From positions 186,001-250,000 of the forward strand of contig RBKR01000004.1 in assembly GCA_004835665.1 (NCBI GenBank): DNA of 64,000 nucleotides, read 5' to 3'. The notes under the pieces are model-generated. The model searched no databases. It had not been told where the DNA came from and worked only from the letters and a program-made list of their open reading frames with translations. This document shows, one piece after another, positions 12,301 through 25,108 of this stretch. Position 1 is the stretch's first letter; every line of letters starts with the position of its first letter. Source of the stretch: Phoma sp. XZ068 (Eukaryota > Ascomycota > Dothideomycetes > Pleosporales > Didymellaceae). Made by a program: the position numbers and the translations under genes.

Positions 12301-13260
12301 GGTGTGGTGGCTTGAGCGTCGGTGGAGGATTTTGGCGCAGCTGTGCCATTAGCCTTTGGCGGTGGGATCGGTTCAGGCTCAGACGGCAGGTTCATGCTGC
12401 GATACATGCCTCTTAACAACTCAACGTCGATGTTCTCTTTGGCGAGAGCATGGTAGCCGATGTTGTTGCTGTTCAGGAGTTTGATGAACTGCTTAGCCTC
12501 CTCGCGTTGTTGCTGCACCAAGTCTGCCTCACTCACGGCTGGGCGTGCTTGCGGTGCAGCTTTGGGCGCAGGAGCTTGCGGTGCTGTCTGGCCAGCGGCG
12601 GGTCTGTCTGGGTTGTATGCCTCCTCGGCGCGCGAGGTCATGGCCGTTGCTTGAGGTGCTGATTGCGGAGGCTCGGGGTACCTCTGGCGCATGGCAATGC
12701 TTGCTGGCATTCGCAGGCTTGCGTCAGCATCGCTGACCTCTCCATCTTCCCTATCGTTGTCCAGCACTGCCTGTACGCGCCCAGCGGGTGCTGTTGGGGG
12801 CTGCGGAGGTAACTGCGGAGGGAATGCAGTTGGTGTCGCGGGGGCTTGTGGGGTATGTGGAAGCGAAGGTGGAGGGAATCCAAGGCCGGGCAGAGGTGGT
12901 GGGATCATGCCATTCTGCATGCTGCTCTGCATCATCTGCAGCCACTCCGGGGGGAAATGCGGCGGCCAGCTGGGGGCTACGTCAAAGTCAATACATGTTA
13001 TCAGTCAGAACAGAGCATGCAGTCCACTTACCAGCAGAAGGAAACGGAGGCAGGGTGGCCTGGTTCTCAGCATGGCCTGGTTGCGGCGCGTATGGCTGTG
13101 GAGGGTAGGGCTGGTGCAGGCCGGGGAGATTCCAGCCCGGCGGCGGCGGTGGGGCATTTTGATGTTGCTGGCCATCCTGGTGTGCGCCGTTTGACGGTGG
13201 CTGCATCTGCGGATATGGAAAGGGAAAGGGCAACCCGGGTGGGTAGTTGTTGCTCGCCAT
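9384..13260 (-). CDS. Red1/ZFC3H1-type zinc-finger protein (nuclear RNA decay)
   Basis: About 1248 aa in three exons: 13260-13032, 12976-9659, 9583-9384. The protein is Pro/Gln/Ala-rich and disordered. It has a predicted coiled coil (LPSLDDEIANNEAEMARLAK and the heptads after it) and several acidic stretches. The C-terminal module holds the recognisable signature: ESPLRMFKSYRYHP, LSMTYSHQIDPEKPLCPFE and CNDPECPNQHFRGMGITG. This matches the zf-C3H1 domain of fission yeast Red1 and human ZFC3H1, scaffolds that link the helicase Mtr4/Mtl1 and the nuclear exosome to aberrant or meiotic transcripts. The Cys-Cys-Cys-His ligands are intact. The last intron (9658-9584, donor GTGCGT) falls inside the conserved GITG-EKLLVQLGT junction; the exon after it ends TRVVNL. 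Start ATG 13260 gives MASNNYPPGLPFPFPYPQM. Shares a divergent upstream gap with the myosin gene. Confidence 0.85.
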
Positions 13261-13845
13261 TGCGGCAGGAGCGCAGCGCGTCGAGGAAGAGGAGCACAGC
13301 TCTGCGCGCACTTCAGCGCATCGAGTCGCGGGGGTTTCTGTCGATATTCAAACGTGCTAGCATGCGCTACAGGAGATGAAATGCGTGCGCCTTCACTCCG
13401 CGCCGTGGGTGGTTGAGGCGTGCTGTTGCAGGGTGAGAGCTGCTGCAAGTCCATCACCGTCTCCAAAATCAAAAGCCGCGGTCAAGCAGTCACGTGCAGC
13501 ACGCGCGCTGGCGGTCGCGGACCAGGTTCGGTTCGGTGGGCCCGCCCGCCCGAAAGTTGGTTGGCGGCTCGCGTTGCCAGGGTAAACAAGGCGATCAACA
13601 GCTTGCCGCCCGCCAGCGCGCATGCACGTCTCGCCGCAAACCTACGTTGTATTACCTGCGACTCGATTCCCACTGCACGGCGTATTGCTGCATCATTGTA
13701 CATAGTTTGTAATTGTCTGCGACTTTGTTCTCGCAGGCCGTCCCAATTACGCGCTGCACACCTCGCATTCCCCGCATAATGCGCGACATCGACGCGGAAG
13801 AGTAGACCTGTCGCACCTGCCGCCATTACCACCCACAACACAACC
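13261..13845. promoter_or_regulatory. Bidirectional promoter between Red1-like and myosin genes
   Basis: The 585 bp between the divergent start codons must hold both promoters and 5' UTRs. It is GC-rich with many CG dinucleotides. A CACGTG E-box-like hexamer lies at 13491-13496. No clear TATA box seen. Confidence 0.5.
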
Positions 13846-16800
13846 ATGAGCGCGCCTGCTCACAATGGCCCGGCGCGCGTACGCAACAGTCCCTTTGCCC
13901 GCGGGAACTCAGCAACACCGTCGCCCGGCCCAACACCACGACCGCTCTCCGTCGCCGAGCCGCCTCACACAGCGTCCAAGATGGCGCACGCACGGCATCA
14001 GTCCCTCACACACCTGAGCAGCCCGCCGCTGGGCCGCAGCGACTCACGCCTGCGCTCCAACTCGAATCGCAACAGCATACCCATTGGCACCTTCGCGCCG
14101 CAGTTCATCTCCGAGGACACACCAGACATTGCAAAACCAGGCGGCATCGTCGAGGGCGAAAACGACTTTTCTGGCAAGCGCTATGTCTGGCTGCGCGACC
14201 CCAAGACGGCCTTTGTCCGCGGATGGGTGGTGGAAGAGCTGCCGGGCGGGAAACTACTGGTGCAGTGTGACGATGGCACTCAGCAGGAGGTCGAGGAGGA
14301 TGCCGTCGACAAAGTCAACCCAGCCAAGTTCGACAAGGCTGGCGACATGGCCGAGTTGACACATCTGAACGAGCCTTCTGTCATCCACAACCTGCACATG
14401 CGATACCAGGCTGATTTGATCTACGTGAGTTGGACACATGCATCGTGGACGATCCTGCTAACAAGCGCCAGACATACTCAGGGCTGTTCTTAGTCACAGT
14501 CAACCCTTACTGTCCGCTGCCCATCTACTCGAGAGACTACATCAACATGTACCGTGGGCGAGGGCGAGAGGAGACAAAACCTCACATCTTCGCCATGGCG
14601 GACGAAGCATTCCGGAATCTGGTCGACGAGGGCACAAATCAGAGTATTCTCGTGACGTAAGTGTCTACACTTCATGGCCTTATACACCTAGCTAACATCA
14701 CGTAGCGGAGAGTCTGGAGCTGGAAAGACGGAGAACACCAAGAAGGTCATCCAGTACCTCGCAGCCGTCGCCAACTCTGACACCCCTCGAGCAAAATCCG
14801 GCGCGAAGAACCTCACCAACCTCTCAGAGCAGATTCTACGAGCCAACCCCATCCTCGAAGCCTTTGGAAACGCCCAGACAGTCAGGAACAACAACTCCTC
14901 TCGTTTCGGAAAATTCATCCGCATCGAGTTCAGTCGCACAGGCCAGATTGCGGGTGCCTACATCGACTGGTACCTCCTCGAGAAGTCTAGGGTCGTGAGG
15001 CTGAATTCTAATGAGCGCAACTACCACATCTTCTACCAGCTGCTGCGTGGAGCCGACCCAGCCATGAAGCAGGACTTCTTGCTGGACTCGAAAGACACAG
15101 AGGATTTCGACTACACCAAGCATGGTAACGATGCCATCTCTGGTGTTTCGGATCGCGACGAGTGGAACACCCTGATAGAGGCTTTCCACGTCATGAAGTT
15201 CACCGATAAGGAGCAGGCTGGCATCCTACGGACTGTTGCAGCTGTCCTCCACCTGGGTAACATCAAAGCGATCAAAGAGAGCCGGCGAGCAGATCAAGCC
15301 ACGCTCGACTCCAACTCCGAGGCACAAGCTCGCAAGGTGTGTCAGCTGCTTGGTGTCTCCGCCGACGACTTCATGAAGGCCTTGCTGCATCCTCGAGTCA
15401 AGGCCGGACGCGAGTGGGTGGAAAAGGTCCAGACACCTGAGCAAGTGAATCTGTCAATTGATGCTCTTGCGAAGGGCATCTACGAGCGTGGCTTCGGTGA
15501 TCTCGTTGACCGCATCAACCGACAGCTGGACCAAACAGGATCCGGAGGCGACGACTCGCACTTCATCGGTGTTCTCGATATTGCTGGTTTTGAGATCTTT
15601 GACGAAAACAGCTTCGAGCAGCTCTGCATCAATTACACAAACGAGAAGCTACAGCAGTTTTTCAACCACCACATGTTTGTGCTGGAGCAAGAAGAGTATG
15701 CGCGAGAGCAGATTGAGTGGAAGTTCATCGACTTTGGCCGCGATCTTCAACCAACCATTGACCTCATTGAGCTACCCAACCCAATTGGTATCTTCTCTTG
15801 CTTAGACGAAGACAGTGTCATGCCTAAAGCTACCGACATCAGCTTCACCGAAAAGCTGCACTCGCTGTGGGACCGCAAGAGCAACAAATACAAACGCTCC
15901 ATGCTGACTCACGGTTTCGTCCTCACTCACTACGCCGCCGAGGTCGAGTACTCTACGGAGGGTTGGTTGGAAAAGAACAAGGACCCGCTGAATGACAACG
16001 TTACACGTCTTTTGGCTGCGTCGTCTGATAAGCAAATTGCCAATCTCTTCGCCGACTGTGCCGACACTGACGATGAAGTCGGTGGCACTCGCAGCCGCGT
16101 GAAGAAGGGTCTTTTCCGCACTGTTGCTCAGCGTCACAAGGAGCAGCTTTCGACGCTCATGAACCAGTTGCATTCGACACACCCTCACTTTGTCCGTTGC
16201 ATCCTTCCCAACCACAAGAAACGACCAAAGCAGTTCAGTGCTCCCCTTGTCCTCGATCAGCTACGATGTAACGGTGTGCTCGAGGGTATCCGAATTGCCC
16301 GTACTGGCTTCCCCAACAGATTGACATTTGTCGAGTTCAGGCAACGTTACGAGGTTCTGTGCAAGGACATACCCAAGGGCTATCTTGAGGGCCAGCTTGT
16401 CGCTAAGATGATCCTCGAGAAGCTGGGCATGGACAAGGCACTCTACCGCGTCGGTATCACGAAGGTCTTCTTCCGAGCAGGTGTCCTTGCTGAATTGGAA
16501 GATCAACGAGACAACCTCATTCGTGACATCATGATCCAGTTCCAATCAGCGGCACGTGGCTTCACGCAGCGTCGTATCGCCCACAAACGCCTCTATCGAG
16601 CTGAAGCGACGCGCATTGTACAGAAGAACTTCCAAGTGTACCTCGACCTTCAGTCCAACCCATGGTGGCGACTCTTCGTTCGCATGAGGCCAATGCTCGG
16701 AGCCACTCGTCAAGCTGCCGAAGTGAAGAAGCGGGACGAGATGATCCTTCAACTCGAAGGCAAAATGCAACAGGAGGCGGCCGAAAGACAGCGTGTGGAG

Positions 16801-19800
16801 GATGATAAACGAAGAGCGGAGATGGACATCCAAAAGATCCAGAAGACTCTCGAAAGCGAACGCGCTCTAGCTCTAGACAAGGAAGAAATCTTCAAGCGAC
16901 TTCAGATCCGAGAGGCCGAGCTTGCTGAGAAGCTCCAGGGTGCCATTGAAGACCAAGATCAACTTGAGGACCAACTGGACGCGCTGATGGAAGCCAAAAA
17001 GAAGACAGAAGACCAGGCTGAGGTATGGCGCAAAGAGCTGGAGCAAGCTGGTCAGATCATTGGCGCTCTGGAAGCCGAGAAGCAAGACATCGAAGAGAAG
17101 CTTGCCCGCCTCAATCAGCAGCTACAGGAACTTGAAACTGCCCATTCACAACGTAGTCAAGCCGAAGAGTCCATGAGCCAGGAAGTGAAGATGTTGCAGA
17201 GCCACCTGAGTTTGAAGGAGCGGAAACTCCAAGAGCTGGAGTCGAAACTTCTAAAGACTGAGCAGGACCTTGATATCAAACTGGCTGCGTCGGACAAGGA
17301 GGTACAAGCCAGCAAAAAGCAGATCAAGGAGCTGCTCGAAGAGAACCGACAAGTGCGGCAGCAGATCTCCGATTTGTCGTCCACCTCTACCAGCTATGAG
17401 GACCTCATTCGCCGAAAAGAAAGCGAGCTAGCCATCTTGAAGGCGGACTTGAAGAAATATGAGTCTGACCGACAGATCTTCGACGCAGAGAAGCAGACGC
17501 TTGCTTCGAAGCACGATGGCCTTCAAAGCCGTCTCCGCGAGGCCAATGCTGAGCTTGAAGCCATGCGCTCTCAGAAGCAGCAGTCAGATCGTGAAGCTGC
17601 CGATGCCAAGCGTCTCCTCGAGGACCGAGAAACCGAGGATGCACAGTCAAAGCTACTACAAGAACAGATCGAACTCCTGAAGTCTGAGATGTTTGAGGTT
17701 CAAAAGGAGCTGAGCCGCGAAAGACAGTCTCGTGACGACGTGGAGATGCTTGGTGAGCACAAGTACGATACGCTGAAGCGTGACTTCGATGCTCTGAACG
17801 AGTCAAAGATTACCATCGAAAAAGAGATGTATGCCCAACAAGACGTCATGCGACGCGCAGTCGAGACTCGCACTGCTCACGAACAAGAACGCAAGGAGTA
17901 CCAGGGCGAGCTACGGAATCTGCGTGAACAGTACCTCAAACTGCAGGAGGAGAAGATGGACGCTGATGCCGAAGCCGAGCGTATCCAGTCTCGTCTGGCT
18001 TTAGAAAAGCATGCCGCGCAACAGGAGGAACTCGAGCTCAAGGACCAGCAACTCGACCAACTCGAAGCTGAGCGAGACGATCTTGCAGAGCAGGTGCACA
18101 ATCTGACTCAGATGCTTGCCGACGCAGAGGGCTTCAGAGAGAGGAACGACCAACAGAAGGAACGTCTCGAGCGAGAGTTGGTTACCGTCAAGGGTCGCCT
18201 TGCAGCTTCCGAGAACGACAATCGTGCACTGCTCAACAAGGTCCAACAAAAGAACCTCGACATTGCTCGAACCAACTCCCGTGCTGGCGAAACTCAGCGC
18301 TCAAAGATCATCCAATTGACCAACGAAAAATCCAAGGTCGAGGAGGACAACAAGAGCCTGTACCGTCAGCTTGAGGATGCTCAGGTCACCATTGCCTCTA
18401 TGGAGAAGCAGAAGGAGAAGCTCGAGCTCACTCTCGAAGACTTGAACCACGAGATCAACCGAGAGGCGAAGACCAACCGAACTGCAGAGAAAGCGTCTTC
18501 AACTGTCAGCCTCCAGCTTGCAGATGTTAATCGCAAGCTTGAGACAGAGAGACAACTGCGCACCCAGGCTCAAGCTAATACTCGCGCCGTTCAAGCGACA
18601 TTAGACAACAACAATCGCGAGCTGGAAGAGTGCCACAACCAACTCATGCTTCTCCGCAAAGTCTTCGATCCCGACTCTGCTGATGTCGCTATCACGTACG
18701 ATGCCGCCAAGCCACAAATCTCGAAGGTCGTCGACGTTGCCGAACGTCTCGAGGCTGCCAACCAAGCTTTGCGCGTAGCCACGGAGCGATACAACCGCGC
18801 AGAAGCACAATTGGACGACCTCCGGGAGAGACACGAGGGCGAGATCAACGACTTGGATACACGTCATGCTAACTCAAAGCGCGCTCTGCTAGAGGAAATG
18901 AACAGTAGCCAAGTAAACCAAGCGAACGCAAACCGATCGCCAACACACAGGAGGTTAGACAGCGAGAACCGTAAGCCATTCTCGACAAGCACACCGACTA
19001 ACCAACGTCACATCAGCAATGCAACGAACGATTCCGCCCGCTCTGACCGCACTGTCGACACCGTTTCTTTCAACAACCGCATGGACATGGCTGCCGAGCT
19101 CGAACTTGCACAAAACCAGCTGCAGATGTCGGAAATGCGAAACGCGCATCTGCAAAGCCAGCTCGACCAGTCCCCCGTGCGCAACAACAGTTGGCAGGAG
19201 GAAAGCCCATCGATGAGGCGCGTACAGAAACTCGAGCGCGAAAACTTCCGTCTCCACGACATGCTTGACGACTCTGCAAAGAAGGTCTCCTCGCTTGAGC
19301 ACAGCCTGCGCTCCGGACAACTGTCCTACCAGGAAGTGCAAACGAAGTCGCACGAAGAACTCTTTGAAATATTGAAGTCTCAGGAGCAGTCGCGCAAGTC
19401 CATCGTACAGGCACACAACAGCGCCATCAACGAGCTGGCAGATGCAAAGACTGCTTTTGACGACATCAAGCAGATGAAGGCGGCCTTAGAAGCTGAGCTT
19501 CGTGAGGTCTCGGCTGAGTTTGATGAGCTCGCCTCTGACCGTGAACAAGAGCAGGCCAACCACAACCAACTCTTACAGGAATTTGCTGATCTCCAGATCC
19601 GACTCGATGACGAGACATCCACCCTACTCGACGTCCAGTCCAGCTTGAGCTTGTACAAGAACCGTGCTGATGAGTACTTCAACAAACTCGAGCAAGCAGA
19701 GATCGCCGTGCTCAAGGCTTCTCGCGCCGAGCAATTCGCCAGGACACAAGCCCGCGAGGCTGAAGAGACCTGCGCCACTTACATGGCGGAGCGGAAGGAG

Positions 19801-21239
19801 ATGGACGGCATGGTTGAGGACTTCCAGCGACAAGTGCAGCAGTACGAGGAGCGGGTAGAAGATCTCTCTACCGACCTACAGGCCGCGCTGCAAGCGAAGA
19901 AGCGTCTCCAGAACGAGCTTGAGGACTACCGCAGCCAGCATGCTCACGACATTGAAGATGGAGAGACGTCATTGGAGCAGACACGTAAGAAGTACCAGAA
20001 CGAGCTGTCAACACTGACAAATGAGTTGGAGCAAGAACGCGAGACGATCATCTATATCCGCGAGGAGAATGGTCGCCTGCGTGAGGAGATTGAGGAGATG
20101 AGGAGCAAGTGGGACGATGAGGTGCTCAACTCGTCTACTTGGGCGAAGGAGAAGAATCGTCTGGAGATGACTCTCCAGGTGGTGTCTAACTCTCGCGATG
20201 AAGCAGCTAACGCTCACAACGAGGCTCAGTCTAAGATTGTGAACCTCCTGTCTCAGGTCCGCAACCTGCGTACCAACGTCGACGACCTCGCTGCCGAACG
20301 CGACTCCACAATCGAAGAGAAGAAGCGCCTCGAGACCCGACTGCAAGAGGCAGCAGACCGACTCGATGACCTGTCGCGTTCCGAGTCACCGGCTATGCGC
20401 AACGCCGCCGCCTACGACCGTGAGCTGCTCGAGCTGAAGTCTGGTCTTGCCCAGCAGGAAGACATCGCAGCCGCCGCCGTCGGTAAAATGCGCCGTGCCG
20501 AAGCATTGGCACAGGAGCTGCAAAAGGACATCATCGCCGAACGTGAGGCAAACGTTCAGCTGCATAAGGAGAAGGGTCTTGTCGGCAAGAACCTTAAGGA
20601 CCTTCAGCTTCGTTTGGTGGATCTCGAGACAAAGGGCTACAGCGGCTCAGCAGGCAAGGACGTCCGATTCCTGCACGGACGCATTCAAGAGGTACGTACT
20701 TCCATTTTCTTCATGAAGTGCATCTGGCTAACCTTTCGTAGCTCGAGAAAGCCCTTGAGGACTCCGAATCGACACGTCTTTCCGACTCTCGGGCTGTTCG
20801 CAACGTTGACCGCACAGTCAAGGATCTGCAATCGCAGATTGAACGCCGCGAGAAACAGAACGCCTCCGTCGCCGAAGACCTCAACAAAGCCCGCGACAAG
20901 ATCGCTAACCTGCTCTCTACCATTGATGAGCTGCAGTCGTCCGACTCAGGGAACCAGCTCGCTGCTAAGCGCGCCGAGCGCGAACTCCGAGAAGAGCGCG
21001 AGAAGAGCGTCAAACTTGAGCGCGAACTCGAGAACTATAGAAACATGCGCATCGAGCGTAGAAGCCAGCTTGGCGTTCCAGGCATCGCGGCTAGTGATGC
21101 TGGCGATGCGCGGTCGAGACGTGGCTCCTCCATTGGTCTCCTGATGGGCGAGATGGGTGAAGCTGCCCCCGGCGAGAAGAAGTACGGCAGCTTCCGTTCA
21201 GGTTTACGACGTGTATCCGGCCAGAAGGGTTTTTTGTAG
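13846..21239 (+). CDS. Class II myosin heavy chain
   Basis: About 2415 aa in four exons: 13846-14424, 14472-14656, 14706-20691, 20742-21239. A Ser/Pro-rich N-terminal extension (about 80 aa) precedes the SH3-like region (KRYVWLRDPKTAFVRGW), then the motor: P-loop GESGAGKT split by intron 2, switch I NNNSSRFGKF, switch II DIAGFEIF, and FVRCILPNHKKRP in the actin-binding part. The converter leads into a degenerate IQ region (QSAARGFTQRR), then WWRLFVRMRPML and a coiled-coil tail of about 1,500 residues. A Ser/Asn-rich break lies near 18,930-19,080 (RSPTHRR). Length and order match fungal conventional myosin II (Myo1/MyoB), which drives contraction of the actomyosin ring at septation. Only one splice join (20692-20741) is in the tail, near the C terminus. 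No defects seen. Confidence 0.95.
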
Positions 21240-21472
21240 TTGATGGGATCTCTGAAGGGGAGGGGTCGTTGAAGAGGTCCCAGATTATACCTATTTCTAG
21301 CCCATATTTCCGCAGCGAAGCAGTAGAGGATGTGGGCGATCCTGTCACTACATTGAAAGAAGATAACGAAGAGAAAGAGAAAGAGGAAGAGGAAGAGAAG
21401 ATTACGAATACTGTCACTATCGACAAGCCGAAACCATCGACATCCAGGGCGCTAGTCATCGCCGGCGCAGGC

Positions 21473-21829
21473 ATGAGGAGAAAACACAGTTACGACACCG
21501 GCGTCGCCCTACTAGAAGACATCGAGGAAGTCGCCTCCATCCTTGAGAAAGACTCTGTCCTCGAAAAAGACTCAGTCCTCAGCCAAGCCTTCCTCGACGA
21601 CGACGACAACGACAACGAAGACCTCATCTCCCATGCAGAAGGCGAAGACGAAACCCTCGTCGAAGTCGACGGCGAACTGTACAAAGAGAAAGAAGTCGAA
21701 ATCGAGGTCTCGGACTCTGAACCGTATAGCGATGCGGAGTCTGATTCTGGGCCTGGAGCGCAGGATGGGTGTGGGGTTAAGCGCAAGAGAACTATTAGGG
21801 TTGTTATTAGGTCTAGGGCGTTTATTTAG
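21473..21829 (+). CDS. Possible small acidic protein, unrecognised
   Basis: An open frame runs from about 21269 to 21829, but its first ATG is at 21473 (MRRKHSYDTG), giving 118 aa. It is very acidic, with a six-residue tandem repeat (EKDSVLEKDSVL) and a basic end (VKRKRTIRVV). Many codons in 21500-21720 end in C, as in the neighbouring coding regions, which argues for translation. Against it: it begins only 233 bp past the myosin stop, has no recognisable domain, and acidic low-complexity ORFs arise by chance. It could be myosin 3' UTR or the last exon of an unplaced gene. Confidence 0.3.
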   Translation: MRRKHSYDTGVALLEDIEEVASILEKDSVLEKDSVLSQAFLDDDDNDNEDLISHAEGEDETLVEVDGELYKEKEVEIEVSDSEPYSDAESDSGPGAQDGCGVKRKRTIRVVIRSRAFI

Positions 21830-23733
21830 CGTGCGCCTACTTGTCTTATTGTATGCCATGAGGGATGGGATATTGGGGTTTTGGGATTTGTGATGATGGG
21901 TTTGGCGTTAGCGAGCGATATATCACTGGCGATTGTGCGGGTTGCAAGGTTTAATGATATGATATTCCCCGATTTCAATCACGTTATGGTCAAGTATGCT
22001 GAGATGGTGTTGTGAGTGTGATTATCCCCGGTTTCGGGTGCGATGCGGTGCGGTGGACCTTATTGCGCAATTTCTACGTACTGTGCTGTGCTGAACTGTG
22101 CAGTGGTTCTAATGTTTAATACAGGCGTAGTATTGTAACGGGCGAGCGAGGTTAAGTGGTTACGCGGAGAAGCGGTCTTGCATTCTAGTCGATCGAGTTG
22201 TAGTTTTTGTTAGTGGTGATCTGGTGAGGAGACGATGGAGTGTGTAAAAACCTTTCTTATGTTTTGCTGCTCCTTTCCGTTCAGAGTTGGAAGCTGTGTA
22301 TTCGGCGGCGTGTTTATTCATACTCTGGTAACAGGGGTGGAATGGCGATTTGGTAGTAAAGAACATGAACGGGGGTTTTGATAATAATATGTCTACGTTC
22401 ACTGAGGGGTTGTGGAAAGGGAGTAGAGGAGGTGAGTATATGGATGGATGGGGTGCGGATTACGAGCCGCAGGGAAACGGGGGTTATTGGGTTGTGTGAA
22501 TGGAGAATGTATTTGTGTGGTATGAAGAGATGGCGAGTAAGGAATAGTGGATGATCGTCTCATTATAATTCAGATGTTCACGATGACAGATGGATGTGGA
22601 AATGGTTGGATTTCTAGGATGATAACTAGACACGCAGGAAGGTGGGATATTGAGACATCTTGCGTTACGCACTGCGATACTGACGCAGGGTTAAAGCGTA
22701 CTGTGTGGATTTACACCGCACTGTACAAGTAGATCTATAACGAACCTGTTGTCTAGGTGAACTTTTATGACGGTCAACAAATAGACGTGTATTGCTCCAG
22801 GCGATGTTGTCTTATTTTATCTTATCGCCCTCATCCAATGTCTATCATATACTGGCTCCCCTATTCCGCATCTCTTATAATGTATCTCCTTTCTTCGTTA
22901 TATACCTTCCTTATGGACTAACTAGGCACTAATGAAACAATTTTAAAACAACACTACACTGTGTAATGTCCCTCCCTGCGTAGTAGGTGCCTTAACACCT
23001 TAAGTTTCCTAGAGAAGAGATTAGGCAGCTTGTAGCTGAATATATTGTAGACGTATCTCAATAGTTGTGCTTGGCTCCAAGACACTACTATGCGTCTGTT
23101 CTAGTTCTAGGTCTAGATATCAAACCGAACAGAACCCTAAGGTTCGGCATCTTGCCAAAGCAGCATAACTATCATTTATGGCCACTGACACTGAACCTCG
23201 CCCCCTGAATCACGCCCAGCCACTAGAGGTGAAGGGTTAATTCTAGCATGGCTCAAGTCCTTCCCTAGAGCCTCGCCGCCTTCGACATCCTTAGCTGCCG
23301 TTTGGAATGGACGGACCAACCCACGCAATTTGTGATCAGTTACTAAACATGCAGGACAAAATTAACGACTTTGTGCAACATAACTATAATGGCTTTTACT
23401 ACGCGAGGTAAAGGATAAGATCAATATGTCGGAAGATACGATTATTGGCTATCTGTTTTCGTATGGCTGCTAAACAGCGCCTAGCGCTCAGCGCTGCCCA
23501 CCCTGCTGGGTCCGGTCTGGATCCGGTCAGCATCCGGTCAGCGGTTTCGGGTACACTGCGTCTACAGGGGCGGCCTCTACAGCCTGATGTAAAGCTGATC
23601 TGTCGCGACTACATCAGTAATGCTAAGTAACACCATAATGCAAAGTTTGTTGAATACCACACCGTAAGACATTTTTCCAGTCTTATTACCTCCCATATCA
23701 GCGAGAGAGAGAATATTGCCACTAGAGATCGTC
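21830..23733. other. Intergenic, no gene seen
   Basis: Roughly 1.9 kb with only short unrelated ORFs. It becomes A/T-rich from about 22740. No recognisable transposon, tRNA or rRNA. Confidence 0.45.
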
Positions 23734-25108
23734 ATGGAAGCTGCCGCTGCACTCGTCAGTTTCGTCGGCTTAGCAGGCCCTGTTGCGCAAGGTCTGAAGT
23801 TCCTGTATGACTTCACGACCAATATGAAGGACTGCCCGAAAGATATTCGCGAGATGAAGACCGACCTTGAGTTAGTAGAAGACTTGATTACGCAAGTAAT
23901 TCGACAGTGCAATGAGCGGGATGAGCGACTTCGAGAAAGCACTGAATTGGCACGCGCCATTGGTCACGCTAAGGAAAGCGTTGAAGATCTCCGGACGGAG
24001 CTGGCTGCGTATTTTACGGATGGAAAACGTAAGCGATTCAGGTTTGCAGCCAAGCTCAGTCAAACCCAAAAGCTCAGGGCAAGCTTGGATAGGACTAAGA
24101 ACATCATGTTTGAGTTCAAGAATCAGCTGCAAAGGTAGACTGTCCGGAAATACTCTTGACGATCACTGACATCAAATAGCGACTTGTTATATGACATCCG
24201 TGATATCAATCAAGAGGTTCTCAGATCAGTAGAGAAGACAAGCAGAATCCTGGAAACAAATGACAGAATTGTTTACAAGGTCATGCCAAATTCCGAGGTG
24301 CAAGCAGAAACCACGAATAATTCTACGGGTAGAGTAGAGGCTTCCGTTCAGCTAGGAAGCGACACCTCATCCGAAGGTCTGACAGACATCAAAATTGTTG
24401 CGAAGAAGCTCGAGCATATCACGGACTTGTTGACGGAAACAAGGATCTCATCTTCACCGATTTCATCACCATCAACGCCTGCATTGTCACGCGAGGTCAG
24501 TGAAATCTCCGTCATGAGCTCGTCCCAGCAAACGACTGCCAGCAGCATTTCGAGCTCGCAAAGCGTTCCGCAGTCAGTATCCCAGAGTGATCTACAAGCG
24601 AACATCGCTTCGAAACACCCTCTGGTACAGTTCAAGGATAATCAGGTAAGATTAAGTGCGCATACACTGCTACTCATCTGACGTATCTGTGCAGTTTCAA
24701 TTCTTGATCGCGATCATCTTCACCCAGCGCAACGACAAACAACAAGTTCTCGCTTGTCAACGCGCCTCAAAATGTCTGGCAGCATATCCAACGCCAGAAG
24801 CACTTTCAAAGGCATTGCCTAAAGATCTCAGTCGATATTTCGATGGACTTGGTTTGCAAAATGTCAAGCCACCTCAGTTGATTAAACTAGCTCAAGCATT
24901 TGTCGATGATCCACCAGAACAGGGCAAATTGCGTTTGAAAACTAAATGTCCTCCATCTGAGATTTCACATTTACCACAAATTGGGCCATTATCAGTCAAT
25001 ACTTGGCTGGTATATTGCTGTGAAAGGAAGGATGTAGATACCCGGGACAAGACCCTGTTAGAGTACATAGCGCATCTAAAATCAAAGGCGGGGGCCAACT
25101 GTTTTTAG
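23734..25108 (+). CDS. STAND-type (HeLo-like) N-terminal domain fused to MBD4-like HhH-GPD DNA glycosylase domain
   Basis: 426 aa in three exons: 23734-24134, 24180-24645, 24695-25108, all with GT-AG ends and consistent phase. Residues 1 to about 160 (MEAAAALVSFVGLAGPVAQG, CPKDIREMKTDLELVEDL) look like the fungal N-terminal domain of STAND/NLR proteins, a HeLo-like helical domain with an apolar N terminus. Residues about 200-285 are a Ser-rich linker. Residues about 290-400 (FQFLIAIIFTQRN, YPTPEALSKA, LGLQNVKPPQLIKLAQAFV, DDPPEQGK, SHLPQIGP) follow the MBD4-like thymine/uracil glycosylase pattern ending in the helix-hairpin-helix. Where the family has the catalytic Asp shortly after the hairpin, this protein has Asn391 (codon AAT, 24998-25000). 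No NTPase or repeat domain is present. The domain calls are motif recognition; the fused function is unknown. It may be a catalytically dead sensor, a DNA-binding immune protein, or a gene starting to decay. Confidence 0.7.

Noticed and set aside
12846..13379. 177-aa plus-strand ORF
   Set aside because: Antisense to the Pro-rich N terminus and first intron of the Red1-like gene.
22800..23600. Possible DNA transposon remnant
   Set aside because: No inverted repeats, transposase motif or target duplication could be identified.
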